Shown: positions 41,966-51,258, counted from the stretch's first letter. The stretch: 64,000 nucleotides of DNA from KK5 sp034043675 (GCF_034043675.1 NZ_JAXCLA010000003.1:759246-823245), one strand, 5' to 3'. The notes: a model not told the origin generated them from the letters alone. A program made the numbers and translations.

Positions 41966-42622
41966 TCAGCCCGGTTGCTGGGTGGTGCGCAGATAGGGCT
42001 TGATGGTCTTGAAGTCGGGGAACTTCTCGGCGGCTTCCTCGTTGCTGACGGCGGGCGTGATGATCACGTCGTCGCCCGGCTTCCAGTTCACCGGCGTGGC
42101 GACCTTGTGCTTGGCGGTGAGCTGCATGCTGTCCAGCACGCGCAGGATCTCGTCGAAGTTGCGGCCCGTCGTCATCGGGTAGGTCAGCATCAGCTTGATC
42201 TTCTTGTCGGGCCCGATGATGAAGACCGAGCGCACCGTGGCATTGGTGGCAGCCGTGCGGCCCTCGGAGCTGCCGGCCTCGTCGGCGGGCAGCATGTTGT
42301 AGAGCTTGGCGACGGCCAGCTCGGTGTCTCCGATCATCGGGTACTTGACCAGCGCGCCCTGCGTCTCCTCGATGTCGGCCACCCAGCGGCCGTGGGCGTC
42401 GACCGGGTCCACCGACAGGCCGATCAGCTTGGCATTGCGCTTCGTGAACTCGGGCTCGATGCGGGCCATGTAGCCCAGCTCGGTCGTGCAGACGGGCGTG
42501 AAGTCCTTCGGGTGCGAGAACAGGATGGCCCAGCTGTCGCCGATCCAGGTATGGAAGTCGATGACGCCTTGCGTCGTCAGGGCCGTGAAGTTCGGGGCGG
42601 TGTCGTTGATGCGCAGGGACAT
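41966..42622 (-). CDS. 1-Cys peroxiredoxin (Prx6 type)
   Basis: This 218-residue thiol peroxidase has the peroxidatic cysteine Cys45 in DFTPVCTTELGYMAR and the Prx6-type C-terminal extension (TPVNWKPGDDVIITPAVSNE). It reduces peroxides in the cytoplasm. The gene is the middle one of a group with the Crp-type regulator upstream (94 bases away) and the flavoprotein downstream, consistent with an oxidative- or sulfur-stress response. The physiological reductant is unknown. Confidence 0.92.
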   Translation of the reverse strand: MSLRINDTAPNFTALTTQGVIDFHTWIGDSWAILFSHPKDFTPVCTTELGYMARIEPEFTKRNAKLIGLSVDPVDAHGRWVADIEETQGALVKYPMIGDTELAVAKLYNMLPADEAGSSEGRTAATNATVRSVFIIGPDKKIKLMLTYPMTTGRNFDEILRVLDSMQLTAKHKVATPVNWKPGDDVIITPAVSNEEAAEKFPDFKTIKPYLRTTQQPG

Positions 42623-42716
42623 GGTGCAGGCTCCAGGGGTTGTTGATGGCCCCAGTGTCTGCAGCGCCCTGCGCGCGGTCTGTGATGAAGGTTACCGAGG
42701 CTCCTCGGTGCAAACC

Positions 42717-43382
42717 CTAGACTGCAGAAAGCTTCATCAGCGCCGGCGCATCCAGCACCTCGATCTGCTCGCGGCCCAGGGCCACCCAACCCTGGTCGGC
42801 GAAGTTCTTCAGCACGCGGCTGACGATCTCGCGCAGGCTGCCGAGGTCGTCGGCCAGGGCCTGGTGCGTCACGCGCACGGGGCTCTCGCGCTGCACCAGC
42901 CAGTGGGCCATGCGCTGGTCCAGCTTCTGGAAGGCGACGGCGGAGACGAGCTGCAGCAGGTCGGAGATGCGCTCGGAGTAGCGGCTGAACACATGCTCGC
43001 GGAAAGACTCGCTGGCCGTGAACAGCAGCCGGAAGCTGGCCGGCGGCAGCACCACCAGCTCGGCCGGCGTCAGCACCGTGCATCGTGCCTGGTAGGTGGA
43101 CTTGCCCAGCAGGCAGCTGCTGGTGAGGATGCAGGCCTCGCCCGGCGTCACGTCGTACAGGTGCAGCTCGCGGCCGTTGGGCGCGGCCTTCACCACACGC
43201 GCCGTGCCCGACAGCAACAGAGCGAATCCCATGCAGGGCTGGTCCTCGTCGAACATCATCGCGCCGGCCGGCACCTGCATGTAGGTGGCGCTGGCCATCA
43301 GCACGTCCAGCGTGTCGCGCGGCGGATCGGCCAGCACGGGGTACTGGCGCAGCAGGCGGGTCTGGGTATCGGCGTCGATCAT
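42717..43382 (-). CDS. Crp/Fnr-family transcription regulator
   Basis: This regulator of 221 residues (from ATG at 43382) has an N-terminal cyclic-nucleotide-binding-type beta-roll (FALLLSGTARVV, GEACILTSSCLLG) and a C-terminal winged helix (VTHQALADDLGSLREIVSRVL). The Fnr iron-sulfur cysteines are not at the N-terminus, but Cys residues in the roll could sense redox. GGAGAG lies upstream. The start overlaps the stop of a small gene (ATGA). It probably controls the downstream peroxiredoxin and flavoprotein genes. Confidence 0.88.
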   Translation of the reverse strand: MIDADTQTRLLRQYPVLADPPRDTLDVLMASATYMQVPAGAMMFDEDQPCMGFALLLSGTARVVKAAPNGRELHLYDVTPGEACILTSSCLLGKSTYQARCTVLTPAELVVLPPASFRLLFTASESFREHVFSRYSERISDLLQLVSAVAFQKLDQRMAHWLVQRESPVRVTHQALADDLGSLREIVSRVLKNFADQGWVALGREQIEVLDAPALMKLSAV

Positions 43383-43678
43383 GGCTCGCTCTCTCCGAAG
43401 ATGGGCAGGAAGGCGTCGACGAATTCCGGCGAAGCGCTCAGGGTCAGTGTCGCCGTGATCCACCCGCCCGCCTCGTGCTGGACAAGCAATTCATGGTCCC
43501 AGGCGCAGCCATCCTCCACCGGCCCCTCCCGCCCGCCGAACCCCGCCCGCGCCCAGGCCAGCACCTGCTCCACCTCGCCCATCACCGCCGCATGCTCGGC
43601 TTCGCGCGTCGAGGCCATGGCTTCCAGCGTGAGGATGCCGTCGGAGCTGTCGGTGAGGTCGAAGGTGAGGTAGCGCAT
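43379..43678 (-). CDS. Small protein of unknown function upstream of crp
   Basis: This is a 99-residue acidic protein (MRYLTFDLTDSSDGILTLEA) with no signal peptide or motif that I recognise. It is translationally coupled to the Crp-type gene by ATGA, which suggests the two are cotranscribed. ATG at 43678 is preferred over a TTG at 43684. The coding bias looks real, but no function can be assigned. Confidence 0.65.
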   Translation of the reverse strand: MRYLTFDLTDSSDGILTLEAMASTREAEHAAVMGEVEQVLAWARAGFGGREGPVEDGCAWDHELLVQHEAGGWITATLTLSASPEFVDAFLPIFGESEP

Positions 43679-43867
43679 GGGCAATGGTGTTGTAGGTGAG
43701 CAGTATCCGGGCTGCTTGGCAACCTGTGTTGGCCGGATCGCCTGGCTCGAATGATCTTGATGCGTTGAGCGGGTGCCGTGTCCGTTCTGGCCCCGTGAAC
43801 TCGTTCACTGGTTCAGGAGCGCCGCGCATCCCTCGCATGGCGCCGATCCTCGAACCGGAGCCTCTCC

Positions 43868-44458
43868 ATGTCTCTTCTACGTTCCTCGGTGGCCGCCTGC
43901 CTGGCGGGCCTGGCCATGCTCGCCGTGCCCGCCCACGCGCAGACGGCGGGTGACCTGCGCATTGCCCTGGGCGGCGGTGCGAGCCGCGGCAAGACCGATT
44001 GCGTCGCCGCGTTCGCTTGCGACCACAGCGACACCTACCTCAAGGGCACGCTTGCTTGGCGCGCAGGGGAGGTGCTGGACCTGCAACTCACCGGCTTCAA
44101 CGGCGCCACCTTCAAGGGTGGCGACACCACCGACCGCGGCACCGACTTCGGCGGTGATTTCAAGGTCAGCGGCGTCGGCCTGCTGGCCGCCTGGCGCTGG
44201 GCGCTGGCGCCGCAATGGTCGCTGGAGGGGCGGGCAGGTATGGCTCGCGTGCGCACGAAGTTCTCCTATGCCGCGCCGTTCGACGTGAATGGCAGCCGCA
44301 GCAAGAGCGCCACGCAGCCGATGGCGGGCCTGAGCCTGGGCTATACCTTCGACCCCGCTTGGCGCGTGTCGCTCGACCTCGACGCTACGCGCTTCGAGGC
44401 CTACCGCTCGCACGGCAGCCTGCGCCTGTTCGGTGCGGCCATGGAATTCACCTTCTGA
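43868..44458 (+). CDS. Small outer-membrane beta-barrel protein
   Basis: This 196-residue protein has a signal peptide ending PAHAQ. The mature part alternates short strands rich in Gly, Asp and aromatic residues and ends FGAAMEFTF, the C-terminal aromatic expected of outer-membrane barrels. Size fits an eight-stranded OmpW/OmpX-like barrel, but the family cannot be named surely. The stop and the next open frame share bases (TGATG), so it may be cotranscribed with the NHL lipoprotein. Confidence 0.7.
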   Translation: MSLLRSSVAACLAGLAMLAVPAHAQTAGDLRIALGGGASRGKTDCVAAFACDHSDTYLKGTLAWRAGEVLDLQLTGFNGATFKGGDTTDRGTDFGGDFKVSGVGLLAAWRWALAPQWSLEGRAGMARVRTKFSYAAPFDVNGSRSKSATQPMAGLSLGYTFDPAWRVSLDLDATRFEAYRSHGSLRLFGAAMEFTF

Positions 44459-44472
44459 TGGAGTGCCGACTG

Positions 44473-47124
44473 ATGACCACCGCTTCCTCTGCCATCGCTC
44501 CTCGCTCCCACCCGTGGCTGTGCGCCATCCAGTGGGTGCTCATGTCCACCCTGGCTTTCGTGCTGATTGCCTGTGGAGGCGGCGCCGACGCCCCGCCGCC
44601 TCCGGAAAGCGCGCCGCCGACACCCGTGGCACCCACCATCACCCAGCAGCCCGCCAGCCTCACCGTGGCGGCCGGCCAGCCTGCCACCTTCACCGTGGCG
44701 GCAACCGGCACCGAGCCGCTGAGCTACCAGTGGCGCCTCAACGGCGCGGCCATCGCCGGCGCCACCAACGCCAGCTACCAGGTAGCTGCGGCGGCCAACA
44801 CCGATGACGGCGCCGTGTTCAGCGTCGTCGTCGGCAATATGGTGGGCAGCGTCACCAGCGTCGACGCCAGGCTGACCGTGACGTCCAGTGCGCCGGCACC
44901 GGTGCTGACGATCACGCAGCAGCCGGCCAACCTCACCGTGCCCGCTGGCAGCGCTGCCAGCTTCACCGTGGCCGGCAACTGTTCGGCCGGCACATTGAAC
45001 ATCCAGTGGCAACGCAACACGGGCGCGAACGGTGCCTTTGAGAACGTCGCCAACGCGACCACCGGCACGCTGACCATCGGTTCTGCCGCCACGTCCGACA
45101 GCGGCGCGCAGTTCCGGGCGGCGCTGGATTGCAGCGGCCAGTCCGCCGCCACAAGCCAGCCGGCCACACTGACGGTGACCGCTCCGGCAGCGGCGTCGCT
45201 GGCCGCGCTGCCCATCGCAGACCGGCGCGTCCAGGCTCACATCGTCGGCGCGGCCATCGATCAGCTGCCGGACGGCAGCTGGGCCATGACCACCGACCGC
45301 TGGGTCAAGCGCCTGGCCGCCGACCAGTCGTCGATCACGGTGATCGCCGGCTCCGGCCAGAGCGGCTCCGCTGATGGCCCCGCCACCACGGCCAGCTTCA
45401 ACGGCCTCAAGGGCGTGACCCACGATGCAAGCGGCAATCTCTACGTCACCGATGGCTCCAACGGCACCATCCGCCGCATCGCGGCCGACGGCACGGTAAC
45501 CACCATCGCCGGCCTCGCGGGCACCTCGGGCCATGTGGATGGCACCGGCAGTGCAGCCCGCTTCAACAGCCCCAGCGGCATCGTGCTGGGCCCTGACGGC
45601 GACCTGTACGTGACCGAGGACGGCGGCTCGATGATCCGCCGCGTCACCATGGCCGGTGTGGTCACCACCTATGCCGGCGGTGCCAACAATGCCATCGGTC
45701 TTCAGGACGGGCCAGCCGCCACGGCGCTGTTCAATGCGCCGCAGGGCATCGTGGCGGCGCCCAACGGCGACCTTTACGTGGCCGACCGCAGTAACAACGT
45801 CATTCGCCGCATCCTGCGCAGTGGCAACGGCGCCGGCAATGTGGAGACGCTGGCGGGTAACGGTGCCAACAACGAGCCGGGCGCGGATGCCACCGGCACG
45901 GCGGCCGGCATCAGCGGCCCCTACGCCCTTGCGCTGTCCGGCAATGTGCTGGCGGTGCGTGACGGTGCCGGTCTGGTGCGCCACATCGACATCACCACGA
46001 AGGCCGTCACCACCTTCACAGGCTCGCGCACGCTCGGCCGCGGCTACGCGGACGGGGCACCTGGCGTGGCGCAGCTGCGCGGTCCGTCCGCAGGCGGCAT
46101 CTCGGTGGCGCCCAACAACGGCTACCTGACGCTGGACTCGGAATTGCGCACCATCGACGCCGCTGGCAATGTGCGCACCATCGCCGTCGAGATAGCCACT
46201 TCGGACAACACCGGCACGGGCCTGCTGGCGCAGATGCCGTTCATCATCGCGTCCAACGAACGCTCCGGCCTCGCCGTGGACGGCGCCGGCAACGTCGTGG
46301 TCGCTGTCGCCGGTGACCTGACGGTGCGCCGCATCGCGCCTTCCGGCGCGGTCTCGCTGGTGGCTGGCCTGGTGAACAGCTACGCCGGCATGATCGACGG
46401 CGTCGGCAGCATCGGGCAGTTCTCCAGTCCCGGTGGCCAGATCGCCCGTGATGCCGCAGGCAACCTGTACGTGATCGACGGCAACGCGATCCGCCGAATC
46501 GACACCAGCAACAAGGTGACGATGCTGGCTGGCTACCGGGTGAGCTTCCCCGAGTACGGCACCATCTTTGGCTACGCTGACGCGCAGGGCACCGCCGCGC
46601 TGTTCAACTCGCCGACCGGGCTTGTCATTGGCCGCGACGGTGCCCTTTATGTGAGCGACTTCGGCAACTGTGTCATCCGCCGCGTGGACATGCAGGGCAA
46701 CACCACCACCTACGCCGGCGCGGCGGGCCAATGCAGCATCAGCGACGGCACGCTCACCGGCGCGCGCTTCCGCCAACCTGGCCAAATGGCCGTATCGGCT
46801 GACGGCACGCTGTGGGTCGCCGACCGCGGCGCGCTGCGCCGCATCGGCACCGACGGCATGGTGACCAGCGTGAGCAGCGTGGGCCCCGTCGGCGCGCTCG
46901 CCTTCGACTCGCAGGGCAACATGATCTACACCTCGGACACCGGGCTCTACAAGCTGCCTTCCGGCACGAACACCCCGATCCAGCTGATCCCGGGCGCGGT
47001 GAACGGCGCGGTCGTGCTGGGCAACAACCCGCAGCTCGGCTCGACCCAAGGTATGGCGTTGCGCGACGACCATAGCGTCATCCTCATCAGCGGCGGCCAA
47101 CTGCTGGTGGCGACGTTGCCCTGA
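44473..47124 (+). CDS. Lipoprotein with two Ig-like domains and NHL-type repeats
   Basis: This 883-residue envelope protein has a lipobox signal (FVLIACGGG, Cys near residue 29), then a Pro-rich linker. Two Ig-like domains follow, each opening with ITQQPA(S/N)LTV (about residues 50-140 and 145-240). A long beta-propeller with NHL-type repeats comes next (for example GNLYVTDGSNGTIRRI, GDLYVADRSNNVIRRI, GALYVSDFGNCVIRRV). ATG at 44473 is preceded by GGAG. It is probably surface or periplasmic and binds a ligand or partner. No enzymatic motif is seen. Confidence 0.8.
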   Translation: MTTASSAIAPRSHPWLCAIQWVLMSTLAFVLIACGGGADAPPPPESAPPTPVAPTITQQPASLTVAAGQPATFTVAATGTEPLSYQWRLNGAAIAGATNASYQVAAAANTDDGAVFSVVVGNMVGSVTSVDARLTVTSSAPAPVLTITQQPANLTVPAGSAASFTVAGNCSAGTLNIQWQRNTGANGAFENVANATTGTLTIGSAATSDSGAQFRAALDCSGQSAATSQPATLTVTAPAAASLAALPIADRRVQAHIVGAAIDQLPDGSWAMTTDRWVKRLAADQSSITVIAGSGQSGSADGPATTASFNGLKGVTHDASGNLYVTDGSNGTIRRIAADGTVTTIAGLAGTSGHVDGTGSAARFNSPSGIVLGPDGDLYVTEDGGSMIRRVTMAGVVTTYAGGANNAIGLQDGPAATALFNAPQGIVAAPNGDLYVADRSNNVIRRILRSGNGAGNVETLAGNGANNEPGADATGTAAGISGPYALALSGNVLAVRDGAGLVRHIDITTKAVTTFTGSRTLGRGYADGAPGVAQLRGPSAGGISVAPNNGYLTLDSELRTIDAAGNVRTIAVEIATSDNTGTGLLAQMPFIIASNERSGLAVDGAGNVVVAVAGDLTVRRIAPSGAVSLVAGLVNSYAGMIDGVGSIGQFSSPGGQIARDAAGNLYVIDGNAIRRIDTSNKVTMLAGYRVSFPEYGTIFGYADAQGTAALFNSPTGLVIGRDGALYVSDFGNCVIRRVDMQGNTTTYAGAAGQCSISDGTLTGARFRQPGQMAVSADGTLWVADRGALRRIGTDGMVTSVSSVGPVGALAFDSQGNMIYTSDTGLYKLPSGTNTPIQLIPGAVNGAVVLGNNPQLGSTQGMALRDDHSVILISGGQLLVATLP

Positions 47125-47128
47125 GGAC

Positions 47129-47154
47129 GGGGGCGCGGTGCAGGAGGCGCCCCC
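47129..47154 (+). terminator. GC-rich stem-loop after the NHL lipoprotein gene
   Basis: GGGGGCGC (47129-47136) and GCGCCCCC (47147-47154) form a perfect eight-base stem five bases after the stop codon. No T-run follows, so termination would need another factor. The remaining gap before the porin gene shows no gene. Confidence 0.4.
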
Positions 47155-47379
47155 AACTCATGCGAAAAGCACACGCGGCGCGCGTGTTGACCGACTGGCT
47201 CCAGGCGCGCTGCCGAGACGAACGACCTCATCGCTCATACCACCACCCACTCCCGCCATTGATATCGAATCCGGAACAGTCCGTTCCCAAAACCACGTCT
47301 TTTGAATTCAGGGTTGTCCCCTATCTCTTGATCCGTGTGGGCGCACATAGCCGACCACAGGACCTAGAAGGAAAAGACC

Positions 47380-48459
47380 TTGAAGTACAAAAACTTTGCT
47401 TTTACTGCGCTTGCTCTGGCGGCCAGTTCAGTCGCGTTCGCTCAATCGTCGGACACGCAAGTCACGCTGTACGGCACCCTCGATGCCAACGTTCAGGTGC
47501 TCGATGGCGCCCGCACCTTGTCGCGTACCCAGTCGGGTGGTCTGCAGGAATCGCGCATCGGTGTGCGCGGCAGCGAAGACCTGGGTGGCGGCCTGAAGGC
47601 TTTCTTTACCTTGGAGTCCGGCATCAATCTGGACGACGGCAGCAACGGCCAGGGCTCGTTCTGGGGCCGTCAGGCCTTCGTCGGCCTGGCCACGCCGTAC
47701 GGCAAGGTTTCGCTGGGCCGCCAGTACAGCAGCATCTATGACCTGACCAGCGAGTTCAGCCAGTTCTCCAACGTCGCTTCGGGCGCCAGCACGGCGGTCA
47801 TCGGCGGTTTCGGTGGCTATGAGCCGGTTCGCGGCAGCAACAACTCTGCTACCGGCAACGGCGGCCCGACGCGCGTCAACAACTCGATCAAGCTGGAGTC
47901 CGCCAACTACAGCGGCTTCTCGGCCGGCGCGCTGTGGGGCGCGGGCGAAGTGGCGGGCGACACCTTCGGCAACCGCATCTCCGACATCCACGGCCGCTAC
48001 ACGGGCTATGGCTTCGACGCGATGGTCTCGGTGGTGAACGACAAGTCGGACGTGCTGGGCCAGAACGTGCGCACCGTGTCGGCCGCCGCGGCCTATGACT
48101 GGGGCAACTACCGCTTCAATGGCGGCGTGATCCAGGTCGACGACCGCAGCGCCGCGGACCTGGACGGCAAGGGCTACTGGCTGGGTGCCAGCTACCGCAT
48201 GGGCCAGCACGTGTTCAAGGGCCAGTACGTCGAGAGCAAGAATGCCGGCGCCTTGGCCGACGGCAAGACCCAGGCCTTCGGCGTGGGCTACGAGTACGAC
48301 CTGTCCAAGCGCACGGCGCTCTACAGCTCGCTGACGCGCTTCAAGAACGACGGCACGGGCTATGTGGACCGCGCGGCGGGCGCCATTCCGGTGGGCCTGA
48401 CCGATGCGGACCATCGCAACCTGACGGAATTCGTCGCCGGCATCCGCCACAGCTTCTGA
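47380..48459 (+). CDS. Gram-negative general porin
   Basis: This 359-residue porin of the Burkholderiales type starts at TTG (47380), with AGAAGGAAAAG upstream, followed by a signal peptide ending VAFAQ. QVTLYGTLDANVQ opens the mature barrel, and the conserved GLKAFFTLESGIN, FWGRQAFVGLATPYGKVSLG and C-terminal AGIRHSF are visible. It lets small polar solutes cross the outer membrane. A strong terminator follows. Whether it serves the neighbouring catabolic clusters is open. Confidence 0.93.
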   Translation: MKYKNFAFTALALAASSVAFAQSSDTQVTLYGTLDANVQVLDGARTLSRTQSGGLQESRIGVRGSEDLGGGLKAFFTLESGINLDDGSNGQGSFWGRQAFVGLATPYGKVSLGRQYSSIYDLTSEFSQFSNVASGASTAVIGGFGGYEPVRGSNNSATGNGGPTRVNNSIKLESANYSGFSAGALWGAGEVAGDTFGNRISDIHGRYTGYGFDAMVSVVNDKSDVLGQNVRTVSAAAAYDWGNYRFNGGVIQVDDRSAADLDGKGYWLGASYRMGQHVFKGQYVESKNAGALADGKTQAFGVGYEYDLSKRTALYSSLTRFKNDGTGYVDRAAGAIPVGLTDADHRNLTEFVAGIRHSF

Positions 48460-48507
48460 TCGATACCCAGTCCCTCTAGGCGCGCGGGCAGATCGCCGCG
48501 CACCTTT

Positions 48508-48535
48508 GGCCCACCCCACCCGGGTGGGCCTTTTT
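48508..48535 (+). terminator. Terminator of the porin gene
   Basis: GGCCCACCC (48508-48516) and GGGTGGGCC (48522-48530) form a perfect stem with a five-base loop, followed by TTTTT. The convergent LuxR-type gene ends immediately downstream at 48538. Confidence 0.85.
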
Positions 48536-48537
48536 CG

Positions 48538-49395
48538 TTATGGCGTCGCTGATGAAGCGGCGCCGGTTCCTTCGGGCATCCGCCGCGCCAGCTCCCTCAC
48601 CAGCATCGGCATCGAATGCACGCCGATCTTGGCGCGCATGCTGCGCAGCTGGTGGTCGACGGTGGAGCGGGACTTGTCGAGCTGGCGGGCGATCTCCTTG
48701 TACGAGAGACCGGCGACGACGAGCTGCGCCACGCGCAGTTCGGCCGGCGTCAGCGCGGCATCGGCCAAGAGGGCCGCGGGCGGCAGGGCCTGCGGCGCCG
48801 GCGCGGCGCTCTGCAGTTGCCAGGCGGCATGCAGGATCGGCGCGATGACGGTCTTGGCCAGGCGGTCCAGCCGGTGGCATTCCTCGGCGCTCCAGGCATG
48901 GGCCTGCTGGCTGTCGGCGCAGAGCAGGCCCACGTCGGCCTGGCGGCTGCGCAGCGCGACGGCCAGCTTGCTGCGCGTGCCGGCGCCGCTGAGCATCGTG
49001 CGCATGCGCGGGCCGATGCGGGCGTCGGATGCGGCGTCGGCGAACAGCACGGCCTCGCGGGCTTCCCAGACGGTGCGGATGCTCGCGTCGCTGCAGTCGA
49101 AGCTGGCGCCGACGACGCTGGGCAGCCGCATGCCGCTGCGCTGGCTCTCGGCCATCGGCGAGTAGAGCCGATCGCCCTGGCGGCCGAAGCCGCCGTCCAC
49201 GCGGTCGGCGCGGGTGTGCCGCACCAGCCAGGCGGTGCAGACCTGCCAGCAGCGCCGCGGATCGTCGAGGTACAGCAGCATCTCGGCGGCCAGCTGCCGC
49301 TCGGTGGACTCCAGCACGCGGTCTTCCAGCAGGCGTTCGCGCAGTTCGCGCTGCAGGCCTACGAATTCAATGGCGGCGGCGTGGGAGGCGTCCAT
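48538..49395 (-). CDS. LuxR-type regulator with GAF-like sensor region
   Basis: This 285-residue regulator has an N-terminal region of about 190 residues with a GAF-like pattern and a C-terminal LuxR helix-turn-helix (LTPAELRVAQLVVAGLSYKE and STVDHQLRSMRAKIGV). No receiver domain is seen. It lies two bases downstream of the MarR-type gene on the same strand, so the two are one transcript, and it may also act on the iac genes. The ligand is unknown. Confidence 0.83.
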   Translation of the reverse strand: MDASHAAAIEFVGLQRELRERLLEDRVLESTERQLAAEMLLYLDDPRRCWQVCTAWLVRHTRADRVDGGFGRQGDRLYSPMAESQRSGMRLPSVVGASFDCSDASIRTVWEAREAVLFADAASDARIGPRMRTMLSGAGTRSKLAVALRSRQADVGLLCADSQQAHAWSAEECHRLDRLAKTVIAPILHAAWQLQSAAPAPQALPPAALLADAALTPAELRVAQLVVAGLSYKEIARQLDKSRSTVDHQLRSMRAKIGVHSMPMLVRELARRMPEGTGAASSATP

Positions 49396-49396
49396 A

Positions 49397-49867
49397 TCAG
49401 GTCGATAGGTTCGAGAACAGGATCTGCAGCAGTTCGTTGAGCTTGGCGATCTTGGCCGGCGTGAGTCCGGCGAAGCTGCGCTCGAAGATGCCGTTGGTGG
49501 CGTCCTTGACGCGCTGCATTGCGCGTTCGCCGGCTTGTGTCAGCGTCACCTCGGTCACGCGGCCATCATGCGCCGCGGTGGCGGTGGTGACCAGGCCCTC
49601 GTCCTTCATGCGGTAGACGATGCGAGTCACCGTCGACAGCTTGGCCACCGCGTGCGTGGCGATGTCCGACACGCTGCTGGTGCCTTGCTGGTGAAGGATC
49701 GCCAGCACGCGCCAAGTGGGGATGTCGCAGTCCACCGACTTCAGCGCGCGCTCCATCTCCACGCCGTACAGCGCGTGCACCTGGGCCACCCAGTAGAACG
49801 GGAAATCCTCGCGGTGGAAATCCGGGCTGGAGGGCTTGTGAGGGGCGGACGGCTTCTTGGTGGGCAT
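49397..49867 (-). CDS. iacR: MarR-family regulator (probable IacR)
   Basis: This 156-residue winged-helix regulator has its recognition part around SVSDIATHAVAKLSTVTRIV and the wing AAHDGRVTEVTLTQAG. In characterised indole-3-acetate loci a MarR protein (IacR) represses the iac operon and is relieved by the auxin or its products. Here it is divergent from iacH across 257 bases, which fits that role. The gene name is by locus context. Binding is untested. Confidence 0.78.
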   Translation of the reverse strand: MPTKKPSAPHKPSSPDFHREDFPFYWVAQVHALYGVEMERALKSVDCDIPTWRVLAILHQQGTSSVSDIATHAVAKLSTVTRIVYRMKDEGLVTTATAAHDGRVTEVTLTQAGERAMQRVKDATNGIFERSFAGLTPAKIAKLNELLQILFSNLST

Positions 49868-50124
49868 CGGGTATCGGTTGCTGCGATCGGCGTCTGAATT
49901 GGTGCGTAACGCAAGTAAATAACGCGGTAGATGGACGCATGCTATCGCGCGAGCAATGCCCCTGTGAATCGGGCAAACACCCAGATGGCAACGGGCATCT
50001 TGGCCGTTTCCTGGTGTTCAAAAAACTTGCAAAGTCACGTATTTACCCTAGTATTCGATGCCTTGTGATTGCGTGAATGATCACGTAAAGTGAATTGCAA
50101 TCAACGCTTCTTCAGGACATCGCC
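49868..50124. promoter_or_regulatory. Divergent control region between the MarR gene and iacH
   Basis: This 257-base gap is AT-richer than its surroundings. TCACGTA occurs twice (50035-50041 and 50081-50087), and the second copy forms an inverted repeat CGTGA-atga-TCACG (50072-50085). A short palindrome, GCGTAACGC, lies nearer the MarR gene. Such paired symmetric sites just before the first gene are typical MarR operators, but which one is used is inference. No clear -35/-10 pair was recognised. Confidence 0.5.
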
Positions 50125-51258
50125 GTGAGCCTTGCGAGCCCCGTAGTGCAGTACCTCGACGCCCCCGACGGCTCTCCCAATGAGGGACCGGCGGCGATGG
50201 TCAAGGACACGATCGACGTGCAGGGCTGGCCCACCCGCTGCGGCAGCCGCGCGCTGGCCGATGCCGCGCCGGCCGCGCGTGATGCCGACGTCGTCGCCGC
50301 GCTGCGCACCGCCGGCTGGCGCATCACCGGCAAGACCAAGCTGCACGAGCTGGCCTTCGGCACCACCGGGCTCAATGCGCACGACGGCACGCCGCTGAAC
50401 CCGCGCTGGCCGGCACTGGTGCCGGGCGGTTCGTCCAGCGGTTCGGCGGCGGCGGTGGCGGCGGGCTTGGTGCCGATGGCACTCGGCACCGACACCGGCG
50501 GCTCGGTGCGCGTGCCTGCGGCCTGCTGCGGCGTGCTGGGCCTGAAGCCGAGCTTCGGCCTCGTCAGCCGCCGCGGCGTGGCGCCGGCGGCGAGCAGCCT
50601 CGACTGCGTCGGGCCGATCGCCGCGGACATGCCGACGCTGATCGCAGCGATGCGCGCCATCGCGCCGGGCTTCGAACTGCCCGCGCTGCCCGCGACGATC
50701 CGCGTCGGCGTGCTGAAGGTCGATGCTGCCGCGGAGATCGTGCAGGCGGTTCACGGCGCGCTCGATGCCTGGCCCGGCGTGCAGCTGCAGGCGGTCGAGA
50801 GCCCGCTGTTCGGCGCCGCCTACGACGCCGGTCTCGCGATCATCAACCGCGAGACCTGGGCGGCCTGCGCTGCGCTGGTCGAAACCGGCCGCGTCGGCGC
50901 CGACGTCGAAGCACGGCTGTGCAAGGCCGCATTGACGACGCCCGATCAGGTGGCCGCGGCCGAGCAGGTCCGCAGCGCTTTCAGCGCTCAGATCGACGCG
51001 CTGCTCGAACGCTGCGACGTGCTGGCGCTGCCCACCTTGGCCGAGTTCCCGCCGCGGCTCGAAGACGCGGCCGACACCGCTGCCGCCGTCGCGATGACGC
51101 GGCTGGTGCGGCCGTTCAACCTGTCCGGCCATCCCGCGATCAGCCTGCCGCTTCCCGCTGCCGCGCGCGGCCCGATCGCGCTGCAGCTCGTCGCCGCCAG
51201 GGGCGCCGACGGCCTGCTCTGCGCGATCGCCCAAGCATTCTCAGAAGGAGACCATTGA
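50125..51258 (+). CDS. iacH: Amidase-signature enzyme (IacH-like)
   Basis: This 377-residue amidase-signature enzyme has the Ser-cisSer-Lys centre: Lys27 (MVKDTID), a serine in GGSSSGS (about 103-105) and nucleophile Ser127 (DTGGSVR). I chose GTG at 50125, with AGGA seven bases upstream. A TTG at 50095 is possible. In iac loci IacH is an amidase of uncertain step, perhaps hydrolysing an amide or conjugate of the auxin or a ring-opened intermediate. It is the first gene of the run and abuts iacA (TGATG). Confidence 0.85.
   Translation: MSLASPVVQYLDAPDGSPNEGPAAMVKDTIDVQGWPTRCGSRALADAAPAARDADVVAALRTAGWRITGKTKLHELAFGTTGLNAHDGTPLNPRWPALVPGGSSSGSAAAVAAGLVPMALGTDTGGSVRVPAACCGVLGLKPSFGLVSRRGVAPAASSLDCVGPIAADMPTLIAAMRAIAPGFELPALPATIRVGVLKVDAAAEIVQAVHGALDAWPGVQLQAVESPLFGAAYDAGLAIINRETWAACAALVETGRVGADVEARLCKAALTTPDQVAAAEQVRSAFSAQIDALLERCDVLALPTLAEFPPRLEDAADTAAAVAMTRLVRPFNLSGHPAISLPLPAAARGPIALQLVAARGADGLLCAIAQAFSEGDH

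Noticed and set aside
44401..47100. An 899-codon open frame on the - strand opposite the NHL lipoprotein gene
   Set aside because: It is the mirror of a well-supported + strand gene. The composition is repetitive and unlike a folded protein.
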